From: Alphaproteobacteria bacterium UBA2947 | GTDB lineage: Bacteria; Pseudomonadota; Alphaproteobacteria; Rs-D84 | Direction: 5' to 3' | NCBI GenBank assembly: GCA_002348925.1 | Contig: DEBV01000014.1 | Coordinates: 1,408-17,483 of the forward strand | Length of the DNA stretch: 16,076 nucleotides | Shown here: in pieces, positions 1 through 5,738 of the stretch | Layout: each line of letters opens with the position of its first letter | How positions within the stretch are numbered: position 1 is the first letter of the stretch | Notes under the pieces: model-generated | What the model was told of the DNA's origin: nothing | The model's database searches: none | What the model saw: only the letters and a program-made list of their open reading frames with translations | Translations under genes and position numbers: made by a program

Positions 1-417
1 ACTTTGAACAAGAATGGTGGAAGTGGTTCGCTTGGTGCTTCGAATAGTGGCACTGCCAATGGTACAAAAACATGTCAACAGGGCGTTACTTGCTCGTTTC
101 CAAATACTTCAACGGGTGATAATAAGTTGACAGAAGCAGGTTATACCTTTAATGGTAAGTGGTCAAAAAATGCCAATTGTTCAGACGGTGGCGCTACAAG
201 CTTTACAAATCCAACTGGTACATACTATGCGTGTAAGAGTGGTGTAACTATCACGATTAACTGGACTGGTGTTGCAACAAGTGCTGGTGGTACTGGTAAT
301 ACTGGGGCAAAATCCACAAGTGTGACATATGGTGGTGATATCGTGACACCTTCGGCAGCAATGAATGCAAACGTGTCGGGTAAACAATCATTCCTTGGAT
401 GGAAGTTCGCGAAATAA
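1..417 (+). CDS. Repeat-type surface protein, C-terminal fragment (5' end outside window)
   Basis: The open frame enters from the left edge (codons start at base 1) and stops with TAA at 415-417, so only about 138 C-terminal residues are visible and the true start is not here. The fragment is very rich in Gly, Thr, Ser and Asn and poor in charged residues. It holds what look like two degenerate repeat units: one opens with LNKNGGSGSLG and leads to GYTFNGKW, the other runs from VTITINWTG through VTYGGD to a terminal FLGWKFAK. The NGG opening and the F-x-GW close resemble the InlB B-repeat / Listeria-Bacteroides repeat fold of secreted adhesin-like proteins (family resemblance judged by eye). 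Four Cys (TCQQGVTC, NCSDG, YACKS) suggest disulfides in an exported protein. There is no C-terminal barrel or sorting motif, so the anchor, if any, is upstream. It is followed directly by a hairpin terminator. Function unknown beyond a likely cell-surface role. Confidence 0.6.
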   Translation, partial: TLNKNGGSGSLGASNSGTANGTKTCQQGVTCSFPNTSTGDNKLTEAGYTFNGKWSKNANCSDGGATSFTNPTGTYYACKSGVTITINWTGVATSAGGTGNTGAKSTSVTYGGDIVTPSAAMNANVSGKQSFLGWKFAK

Positions 418-435
418 CCAAGGTATGTTAAAGAT

Positions 436-465
436 AAAAAAGTCGTGGGAAACCACGACTTTTTT
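436..465. terminator. Bidirectional intrinsic terminator
   Basis: A perfect inverted repeat pairs AGTCGTGG (441-448) with CCACGACT (453-460) around a GAAA tetraloop (449-452), flanked by an A-tract on the left (436-440) and a T-tract on the right (461-465) that extend the stem. It therefore has a U-run in both transcripts. It lies between two convergent genes, the surface-protein gene ending at 417 and the J-domain gene ending at 483, and can end both. Confidence 0.9.
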
Positions 466-482
466 ATATATAAAAACATAAA

Positions 483-980
483 TTATTTTTGAAAATATTT
501 TTTCAATGTTTCGTATGCGCTGTTTATGCGCGTGAATTCATCTGTTGATGATTTGTGGCCCGCGGTATCTGGGTGATATTTTTTAGCGAGCGCGCGATAT
601 TTACTGCCCACTTCGCGCCATGATGCTGTTATCGGCAAACCAAATACTGCAAAGGCAGATGTGATTTGTGATGATACTGTTTTTTTTGCTGGCATTTTAT
701 CAAATGTTCCGCGCCCAGTTAAAAAGTCGTTGATGAAATTTACATAGTCCGCTTCATCTTTATTGACTTTTTCTTTATCTTTGTCCGCGATTCCAAATGT
801 TTCGCGTTCCCATTCTGCGTCAATTTCATCAGGCGTCATATCCGCATAATAATTCCAATTTTTATTATATTCTGCCGCATGTTCTTTGCAGAACCACCAA
901 TATTCTTTTAAATCACGCGTCTTTGGCGCACGACATGTGCCTGCCTTGGTGCATCCAGGGTGATCGCATTTCGTTATCAT
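483..980 (-). CDS. J-domain (DnaJ-like) protein with N-terminal Cys cluster
   Basis: A 165-residue protein. The C-terminal part (about 108-163) is a J domain with the diagnostic HPD tripeptide at 136-138 (KKYHPDTAGH), the element that stimulates DnaK ATPase. The N-terminal part carries C5, C10, C16, C31 and H34 (CDHPGC...TCRAPK...FCKEH), a possible metal site, followed by YNKNWNYYADM. This arrangement, Cys-rich N terminus plus C-terminal J domain, matches small DnaJ-family proteins annotated in alphaproteobacteria; the client is not known. It lacks the Gly/Phe and zinc-finger domains of true DnaJ, so it is a specialised co-chaperone, not DnaJ itself. It is the last gene of the lptG operon: only 3 bases separate it from the xerD stop, and its AAAGGA ribosome site lies inside the xerD end, which supports the ATG at 980. 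Confidence 0.85.
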   Translation of the reverse strand: MITKCDHPGCTKAGTCRAPKTRDLKEYWWFCKEHAAEYNKNWNYYADMTPDEIDAEWERETFGIADKDKEKVNKDEADYVNFINDFLTGRGTFDKMPAKKTVSSQITSAFAVFGLPITASWREVGSKYRALAKKYHPDTAGHKSSTDEFTRINSAYETLKKYFQK

Positions 981-983
981 TGT

Positions 984-1847
984 TTATATGTCCTTTATTC
1001 CATTATGTGCCAGCGGATGCGCATTTTCAACTGTATCCCGTAATTTTTCAGGCAAAACATGTGTATATATTTGTGTCGTTGAAATATCTTCGTGCCCCAG
1101 CATTGTTTGTATAATTCTTAAATTCGCACCGCCCGCCAGTAAATGTGACGCAAACGAATGACGCAAGACGTGTGGGCTGACGCGGTTTGGATCTATCCCC
1201 GCAAGTACCGCACACTTTTTTAAAATCTTGAAAAAACCATCACGCGTTATATGACCCGATGCAGAATTTGTCGGAAAGATATATTTCGAATCAACTTCGC
1301 CACGCACATTTAACCATTTGTGCAGTGCATCTTGTGCGGCTTCGTGCATGGGAACCAATCTTTCTTTGGCACCTTTGCCATGTATTAACAATTTGTCGCC
1401 CAGATTTGCAGACAATGGTAATTCGCATAATTCGCTTACACGCAGGCCAGATGCATAAAGCAATTCTATCATACAACGCAACCGCAAAGAATTCTTTACA
1501 TCGCCCGCCGATGATATAAGTAATTCAATCTCTTTCCGTGACAGATATTTTGGCAGTGCGCGCCCGCGTTTTGGTAATTCCAAATTAACTGTCGGGTTCT
1601 TTGTTATGATTTTTTCCAACATTAAAAATTTATAAAAACTGCGCAGGGCGCTTGCTTTGCGGGCAATCGAAGATGGTTTGTCTGGCAGGCCTGCCAAGTA
1701 TTTTTGTATGTCTTCATCAGTTGCTTTTAACAAATCACCAATAATTTCAGATGCTTGGTTAAGGTCTGATTCATACGCCGTCAGTGTTTTTTGACTGCGG
1801 CCTTTTTCAGCAGACAACGCTTCCAAAAAAATGTCTATGTAATTCAT
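984..1847 (-). CDS. xerD: Tyrosine recombinase XerD
   Basis: A 287-residue site-specific recombinase. The N-terminal core-binding (SAM-like) domain spans about 1-90 and the catalytic domain about 100-280. All catalytic residues are visible: R136 (YASGLRVSEL), K158 (HGKGAKERLVP), H226 and R229 (SPHVLRH), H252 (MLGHEDIS) and nucleophile Y261 (TTQIYTHV). The HVLRH box and overall length favour XerD over XerC, which usually reads HKLRH. With XerC, and activated by FtsK, XerD resolves chromosome dimers at dif; ftsK is also in this window. It is an ordinary chromosomal Xer protein with no integrase-type extra domain or neighbouring attachment site, so I do not read it as a mobile element. Its ATG overlaps the stop of the small membrane gene upstream (ATGA), implying translational coupling; its own Shine-Dalgarno is weak. 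Confidence 0.92.
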   Translation of the reverse strand: MNYIDIFLEALSAEKGRSQKTLTAYESDLNQASEIIGDLLKATDEDIQKYLAGLPDKPSSIARKASALRSFYKFLMLEKIITKNPTVNLELPKRGRALPKYLSRKEIELLISSAGDVKNSLRLRCMIELLYASGLRVSELCELPLSANLGDKLLIHGKGAKERLVPMHEAAQDALHKWLNVRGEVDSKYIFPTNSASGHITRDGFFKILKKCAVLAGIDPNRVSPHVLRHSFASHLLAGGANLRIIQTMLGHEDISTTQIYTHVLPEKLRDTVENAHPLAHNGIKDI

Positions 1848-1975
1848 GGATAAAGTACGACTTCTGTAAATACTGGGTTGTTAGAAAATGACCAAATCAT
1901 ACCAATCAGCAATATGATTATTATTGTCCAAATTATGTATTTCTTTTTGTTTCTTTCCCGTCTGCGAATTGGCAT
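1844..1975 (-). CDS. Small single-span membrane protein (43 residues), unknown function
   Basis: Between lptG and xerD the minus strand encodes 43 residues, ATG at 1975 to TGA at 1846-1844. The N terminus is strongly basic (PIRRRERNKKKY, residues 2-13), followed by one hydrophobic span (about 14-31, IIWTIIIILLIGMIWSF) and a short tail ending VVLYP; the charge pattern predicts the N terminus in the cytoplasm. A ribosome site AAAGG (1989-1985) sits 9 bases before the ATG and overlaps the lptG stop codon. The gap to lptG is 12 bases, and the stop overlaps the xerD start as ATGA. Good ribosome site, tight spacing and a tail-to-head overlap together make this a real gene in my view. I do not recognise the family. 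A structural partner of LptG or a coupling peptide for xerD are guesses only. Confidence 0.72.
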   Translation of the reverse strand: MPIRRRERNKKKYIIWTIIIILLIGMIWSFSNNPVFTEVVLYP

Positions 1976-1987
1976 AAGTTTTTACCT

Positions 1988-3055
1988 TTATATTGTATCA
2001 AAACTGGTTATAAATGTGCATGCGCCAGTGATAATTATTATTTGTGGTGCAACTATCGCAATAATTGGGGGCAGGGTGCCAGTGTTGCCCAATGCGTTAA
2101 ATATATTTACTATGAAATAAAGCGCAAAACATGTGATAATACCAAGGCTGAATTTTACGCCGAAACTGTAATTTCTGCGCTGTTTGGTTTGTGAAAACGC
2201 AATACCTAAAACCGTCATTGCCATCATTGTTAACGGTAAAAACAACAGGGTCCAAAACTGAACCAAATGACCGCGTGTCGAAACACCTATGGTGTTCATT
2301 TTGTGTATAAACGCAGGCAATTTCCAAAACGAAATCTGGTCAGGTTGCAGGTATCTGTCCAATACTGTTTGTGGGGTCAATTTTGTGTCAATGTGACGGG
2401 AACCTTTTTGGGTTATTCCTTCTGCGTCAATTATGCTGGCTTTTTCTATATCAAAGCCGTCGCCTGACAAAGTTGCTGTTTTTGCAGATATGCGTTCTTT
2501 CAATTTAAATTCTGTGTCTTGTAATAAAATCGTTATGTCTTCAAATATAATATCGTGATTTTTCGACATGTTCATACCCTGGGCGCGTGCGGTCAAATAT
2601 CCATCGTCAGAAGATTCACGCAACCAAATCGCGTTGTCTATCAATTTTAATTGGTGATTAGTCAAATTGCGTGTCGTCAAATTTACAGAATATGGATTAA
2701 TAATTGTTGCCGCAAAAATACCAATCAAAAAAGCGCCTGTTAAAAATGGTCGCGCAATTTGAAAAGGGGACAGGCCTGCGCCAGATATTATAATAAGTTC
2801 TGAAGATTTTGTCAGATTGTAAAATGCGACCAATGTTCCCATAAATACCGCCAATGGTAAAAACATAGGAACATATTCCAATAATCTTACCCATGCATCC
2901 ATCAGTGTTGTCAATGCAGTAGGGTTAGACGATAATCTTTCCACAAATGTGACCGCGAATATAATTCCGCATACTGTCAACATCACCAATAAAAAACTGG
3001 CGAAAAAGCGTCGCAGCAGGAATAATGTTAAAACTTTCGGTCTGAATCTGTTCAT
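1988..3055 (-). CDS. lptG: LPS export ABC transporter permease LptG (LptF/LptG family)
   Basis: A 355-residue inner-membrane permease of the YjgP/YjgQ family. Membrane segments are predicted near 16-38, 60-80, 103-123, 266-286, 301-321 and 330-350, with a large periplasmic region (about 125-260) that corresponds to the beta-jellyroll domain. The conserved cytoplasmic coupling segment SSELIIISGAGLS (84-96) and the C-terminal LPPIIAIVAP are family signatures; the latter resembles E. coli LptG (IPPIIGALLP), so I call LptG rather than LptF. With LptF and the ATPase LptB it lifts lipopolysaccharide from the inner membrane onto the Lpt bridge. lptF is not adjacent here. First gene of the minus operon with the 43-residue protein, xerD and the J-domain gene. 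No Shine-Dalgarno precedes the ATG, and a good promoter ends 8 bases before it, suggesting a leaderless mRNA. Confidence 0.87.
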   Translation of the reverse strand: MNRFRPKVLTLFLLRRFFASFLLVMLTVCGIIFAVTFVERLSSNPTALTTLMDAWVRLLEYVPMFLPLAVFMGTLVAFYNLTKSSELIIISGAGLSPFQIARPFLTGAFLIGIFAATIINPYSVNLTTRNLTNHQLKLIDNAIWLRESSDDGYLTARAQGMNMSKNHDIIFEDITILLQDTEFKLKERISAKTATLSGDGFDIEKASIIDAEGITQKGSRHIDTKLTPQTVLDRYLQPDQISFWKLPAFIHKMNTIGVSTRGHLVQFWTLLFLPLTMMAMTVLGIAFSQTKQRRNYSFGVKFSLGIITCFALYFIVNIFNALGNTGTLPPIIAIVAPQIIIITGACTFITSFDTI

Positions 3056-3063
3056 AATCTATA

Positions 3064-3092
3064 AGTATAATAGTTTGATTTGATAATTGCAA
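3064..3092 (-). promoter_or_regulatory. Promoter of the lptG operon, probably giving a leaderless mRNA
   Basis: On the minus strand a -35 TTGCAA (3092-3087), a 17-base spacer and a -10 TATACT (3069-3064) form a good sigma70-type promoter. Only 8 bases (3063-3056) lie between the -10 and the lptG ATG, so transcription should start about 0-3 bases before the start codon. No purine-rich ribosome site precedes the ATG, consistent with a leaderless message. Confidence 0.6.
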
Positions 3093-3115
3093 AATTAAAA
3101 TTTATGTTATATTGT
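3087..3115 (+). promoter_or_regulatory. Candidate greA-mutL promoter sharing its -35 with lptG
   Basis: TTGCAA (3087-3092) is its own reverse complement, so it can also serve as -35 on the plus strand. A -10 of TATTGT (3110-3115) lies 17 bases downstream, with an overlapping TATATT (3108-3113) at 15 bases. Start would be near 3122, leaving a short leader with the AAGGA ribosome site (3130-3134) 6 bases before the greA ATG. Confidence 0.4.
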
Positions 3116-3140
3116 TATATCTAAAATCTAAGGATTAGTT

Positions 3141-3611
3141 ATGGAAAAGAAACCAATTTCACGTCAGGGCTTTGATGCACTGTTGGCAGAATTAAAAGAT
3201 TTAAAAGAAAATCAAAGACCAGAAATTTTAAAGGTCGTTCAATGGGCGCGTTCCCTGGGCGATTTGTCTGAAAACGCAGATTACAGTGCGGCAAAGGAAA
3301 AACAACGTCAAATTGATAAACGTATTCAATTTATCGAAAGCACTATCGAAAATGCGCAGGTTATAGATATAGATTCTTTGTCTGGTAATCGTGTTGTCTT
3401 TGGTGCAAAGGTTTTAACCGAAGATGAAGATGGCAACAAAATGGAATGCCGTATTTTGTCTGATATTGAATCTGATGGGCGTTTAGTTATATCTTGTACT
3501 TCGCCAGTCGGGCGTGCGTTAATAGGACACTGTGTTGGGGATACTTGCACTGTACGCTTGCCAAGCGGTGAAAGAGAATTTGAAATCATAGATGTAAAAT
3601 TCAAGGACTAA
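3141..3611 (+). CDS. greA: Transcription elongation factor GreA
   Basis: A 156-residue GreA, close to the usual 158. The N-terminal coiled coil (about 1-75) carries the tip motif ARSLGDLSENADY (36-48), with the acidic residues D41 and E44 that reach through the RNA polymerase secondary channel and stimulate cleavage of backtracked RNA. The C-terminal FKBP-like globular domain (about 80-156) contains SPVGRALIGHCVGD and a terminal EFEIIDVKF, typical of GreA. Length and coil sequence favour GreA over GreB. An AAGGA site precedes the ATG by 6 bases. It is divergent from lptG and is followed by mutL after a single base, with the mutL ribosome site inside the last greA codons, so the two are co-transcribed and probably translationally coupled. 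No greB-like gene is in the window. Confidence 0.95.
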   Translation: MEKKPISRQGFDALLAELKDLKENQRPEILKVVQWARSLGDLSENADYSAAKEKQRQIDKRIQFIESTIENAQVIDIDSLSGNRVVFGAKVLTEDEDGNKMECRILSDIESDGRLVISCTSPVGRALIGHCVGDTCTVRLPSGEREFEIIDVKFKD

Positions 3612-3612
3612 G

Positions 3613-5340
3613 ATGCCTGTTCGTGTTCTGCCTGATTTTTTAATCAACCAAATCGCCGCTGGTGAAGTGGTTGAAAGACCAGCCAGTGTTGTTAAAGAGT
3701 TGGTTGAAAATGCGCTGGATGCAGGGGCAGACCAAATTATCATAGATGTTGTTGATGGTGGTCGAACGCTTATATCTGTAATAGATAATGGCAAGGGTAT
3801 GTCAAAAGTTGATTTGGGAAATTCTATATTGCGACATGCAACTTCTAAATTACCAGACGATGATTTGTTAAATATAAATTTTATGGGATTTCGTGGCGAA
3901 GCCTTGCCGTCAATTGCGTCTGTGTCTGATATGAGTATAGATACATTTTATAAAGATGAACCAAACGGCTGGCAATTGGATGCGACAACTGGTGAAATAA
4001 AACCGTCAAGTTGGGAAAGTGGGACACGTATTCGTGTTGCAAATTTGTTTGCTAAAACGCCTGCGCGTTTGAAATTCCTTAACAGCGATAAATCGGAAAT
4101 GCTGGCCATATTGGATGTTGTCAAAAGATTGGCGATGGCGCGAAACGATGTTGGTTTTATTTTAAATGATAAATGGCGCTTTCCAAAAAATCAGGATTTA
4201 ATGGAACGCATAATTTCTGTTATGGGTGAAGATGTCAGGGGACAAATGTTGGCGGTTGATGCAAAATCTGGTTCGTCAGAAATGCGGTTGCATGGATATG
4301 TTTCGCATCCAACACTTCGTCGTGCGTCCAGTGTCGACCAATATTTATTCGTAAATGGTCGATCTGTTAAAGATAAGGTGTTGGTGTCTGCTTTGCGGGC
4401 GGCATATATGGATGTTATGCATGCGCGTGAATTTCCACTTTGTGCGCTTTATTTGGAATTGCCGACGCGCAATGTTGATGTTAATGTGTCACCTGCAAAA
4501 ACAGAGGTGCATTTCTTGGAACCAACACATGTTAGGGCGTTTATTATAAAGAGTTTAAGGGAAGTTTTGGCAAATACATTAAATGAAAATATCGGCCAGA
4601 CACAAACGAATAATTCGCAAAATTCAGAATTTAGTTTAGGTTTAACACAAACAGTATTTCGTGCACCACAAAATGATTCTTTTGTGCGCAGTTTTGTCGC
4701 AGAACCAACTTTTAGTCGGGACCTTGCACGACCAGCAGATAATGTGGAAACGGTTTTTGAAAGCGATGCTTTTGATTTGCCACTTGGGCGCGTAATCGGT
4801 CAATTAAATAACAAATATATATTGGCAGAAAACAAAGACGGTTTTGTTATAATTGACCAACATGCTGCGCATGAACGTATTACCTATGAAAAATTAAGAA
4901 CACACACAATTAAAACGCAACCGCTTTTGGCGCCGATTGTTATCAAGATGAAATCAGAAGATGCAGAATCTGTTTTGGTAATCAAAGACGAATTAAAACA
5001 ATGCGGCCTGCAGATAGATTCTTTCGGGGAAGATGCGATTGCGATTTTTGAAAAGCCAGCCGATTGGGATTTGAATTGGGAAAAGTGCTTTCAAGAAATT
5101 GCAGATGAAGTGGGCGGCTTTGGACATTCTTCGCGCCTGCAAGAAAAGTTGCATTTAAAATTGGCAAATTATGCGTGTCATCATTCTGTGCGAAGTGGGC
5201 GAAAATTAAATATGGCGGAAATGGACGCACTGTTGCGGGATATTGAACGGACAGAGCGGGGTAGTGAATGCAATCATGGACGCCCTGTTTACAAGGTTAT
5301 CTCAATAACAGAATTAGACGCAATGTTCGAAAGGATTTAA
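3613..5340 (+). CDS. mutL: DNA mismatch repair protein MutL, endonuclease type
   Basis: A 575-residue MutL. The N-terminal GHKL ATPase (about 1-330) shows IAAGEVVERPASVVKEL with E29 and N33, DNGKGM (58-63), and GFRGEALPSI (92-101). A Ser/Gln/Asn-rich linker follows (about 330-385). The C-terminal dimerisation domain has the endonuclease metal motif DQHAAHERITYE (415-426, fitting DQHA-x2-E-x4-E), ACHHSVRSG (521-529) and CNHGRP (553-558). QPLLAP (436-441) resembles the sliding-clamp-binding motif of nicking MutL proteins. This form nicks the nascent strand itself, directed by the clamp, in bacteria that lack MutH and Dam-based discrimination. MutS is not in the window. The start one base after greA is supported by AAGGA (3603-3607) and by the exact match of the N terminus to the family. 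All key residues are intact. Confidence 0.96.
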   Translation: MPVRVLPDFLINQIAAGEVVERPASVVKELVENALDAGADQIIIDVVDGGRTLISVIDNGKGMSKVDLGNSILRHATSKLPDDDLLNINFMGFRGEALPSIASVSDMSIDTFYKDEPNGWQLDATTGEIKPSSWESGTRIRVANLFAKTPARLKFLNSDKSEMLAILDVVKRLAMARNDVGFILNDKWRFPKNQDLMERIISVMGEDVRGQMLAVDAKSGSSEMRLHGYVSHPTLRRASSVDQYLFVNGRSVKDKVLVSALRAAYMDVMHAREFPLCALYLELPTRNVDVNVSPAKTEVHFLEPTHVRAFIIKSLREVLANTLNENIGQTQTNNSQNSEFSLGLTQTVFRAPQNDSFVRSFVAEPTFSRDLARPADNVETVFESDAFDLPLGRVIGQLNNKYILAENKDGFVIIDQHAAHERITYEKLRTHTIKTQPLLAPIVIKMKSEDAESVLVIKDELKQCGLQIDSFGEDAIAIFEKPADWDLNWEKCFQEIADEVGGFGHSSRLQEKLHLKLANYACHHSVRSGRKLNMAEMDALLRDIERTERGSECNHGRPVYKVISITELDAMFERI

Positions 5341-5352
5341 TATTATTTTCCC

Positions 5353-5381
5353 TTTACTTATTCCTGTTTTTTTACTAGGAT
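5353..5381 (+). promoter_or_regulatory. Candidate promoter of the yajC-secDF operon
   Basis: In the 66-base gap after mutL, TTTACT (5353-5358) and TAGGAT (5376-5381) are 17 bases apart, each matching the consensus at 4 of 6 positions. Start near 5388 would give a roughly 20-base leader with the strong AAAGGAG site (5393-5399). No terminator hairpin is visible after mutL, so read-through from greA-mutL is also possible. Confidence 0.35.
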
Positions 5382-5406
5382 TCGCATATAAAAAAGGAGA
5401 TTTTTC

Positions 5407-5721
5407 ATGAATGAAACTGTCGAAGTTGTAAATCAAACAGCGCAAACAATTCCTGCTGCACAACAACAGGCTGGTATGTGGGGTATGATTCTTTATTGCA
5501 TTATCATTATGGCTGTACTTTATTTGTTTATGATACGTCCAAATAAAAAACGTATGGCTGAATATCAAAAAATGCTGGATTCTGTAAAGGTTGGCAATCG
5601 CGTTTTGGCGGCTGGTATTTATGGAACAGTAAAGAAAGTAAACGAAAAAACTATTGAAATGGAAATCGCGAAAGGCGTTGTTGTCGAAGTTAATAAAAAC
5701 GCTATTGCAGCAATTGAATAA
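5407..5721 (+). CDS. yajC: Preprotein translocase accessory subunit YajC
   Basis: A 104-residue YajC. A short N-terminal tail rich in Gln and Ala precedes one membrane span (about 24-42), followed directly by the family hallmark FMIRPNKKRMAEYQKML (41-57) and a small cytoplasmic beta domain (VKVGNRVLAAGIYGTVKKV and following). YajC associates with SecD and SecF and the holo-translocon in the inner membrane; its exact role is minor and debated. It is the first gene of the classic yajC-secD-secF cluster, 17 bases before secD. A strong AAAGGAG site lies 7 bases before the ATG. The final residues VEVNKNAIAAIE are typical of the family end, so the gene is complete. Confidence 0.95.
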   Translation: MNETVEVVNQTAQTIPAAQQQAGMWGMILYCIIIMAVLYLFMIRPNKKRMAEYQKMLDSVKVGNRVLAAGIYGTVKKVNEKTIEMEIAKGVVVEVNKNAIAAIE

Positions 5722-5738
5722 TTTTTAGGGGTGTGTAG

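Noticed and set aside
1844..1846. TGA reassigned to Trp, since TGA is nearly absent as a stop
   Set aside because: All Trp codons I checked are TGG, no gene needs TGA read-through, and TAA bias is expected at this AT content. Read-through here would in any case end three codons later at TAG.
984..1847. Tyrosine recombinase as integrase of a mobile element
   Set aside because: It has standard XerD motifs and length, sits inside a housekeeping operon, and no attachment repeats, cargo or tRNA are nearby.
1878..2120. Plus-strand 80-residue hydrophobic open frame over the lptG 3' end
   Set aside because: It is antisense to lptG and to the 43-residue gene, has no ribosome site, and its hydrophobicity mirrors the membrane-coding strand.
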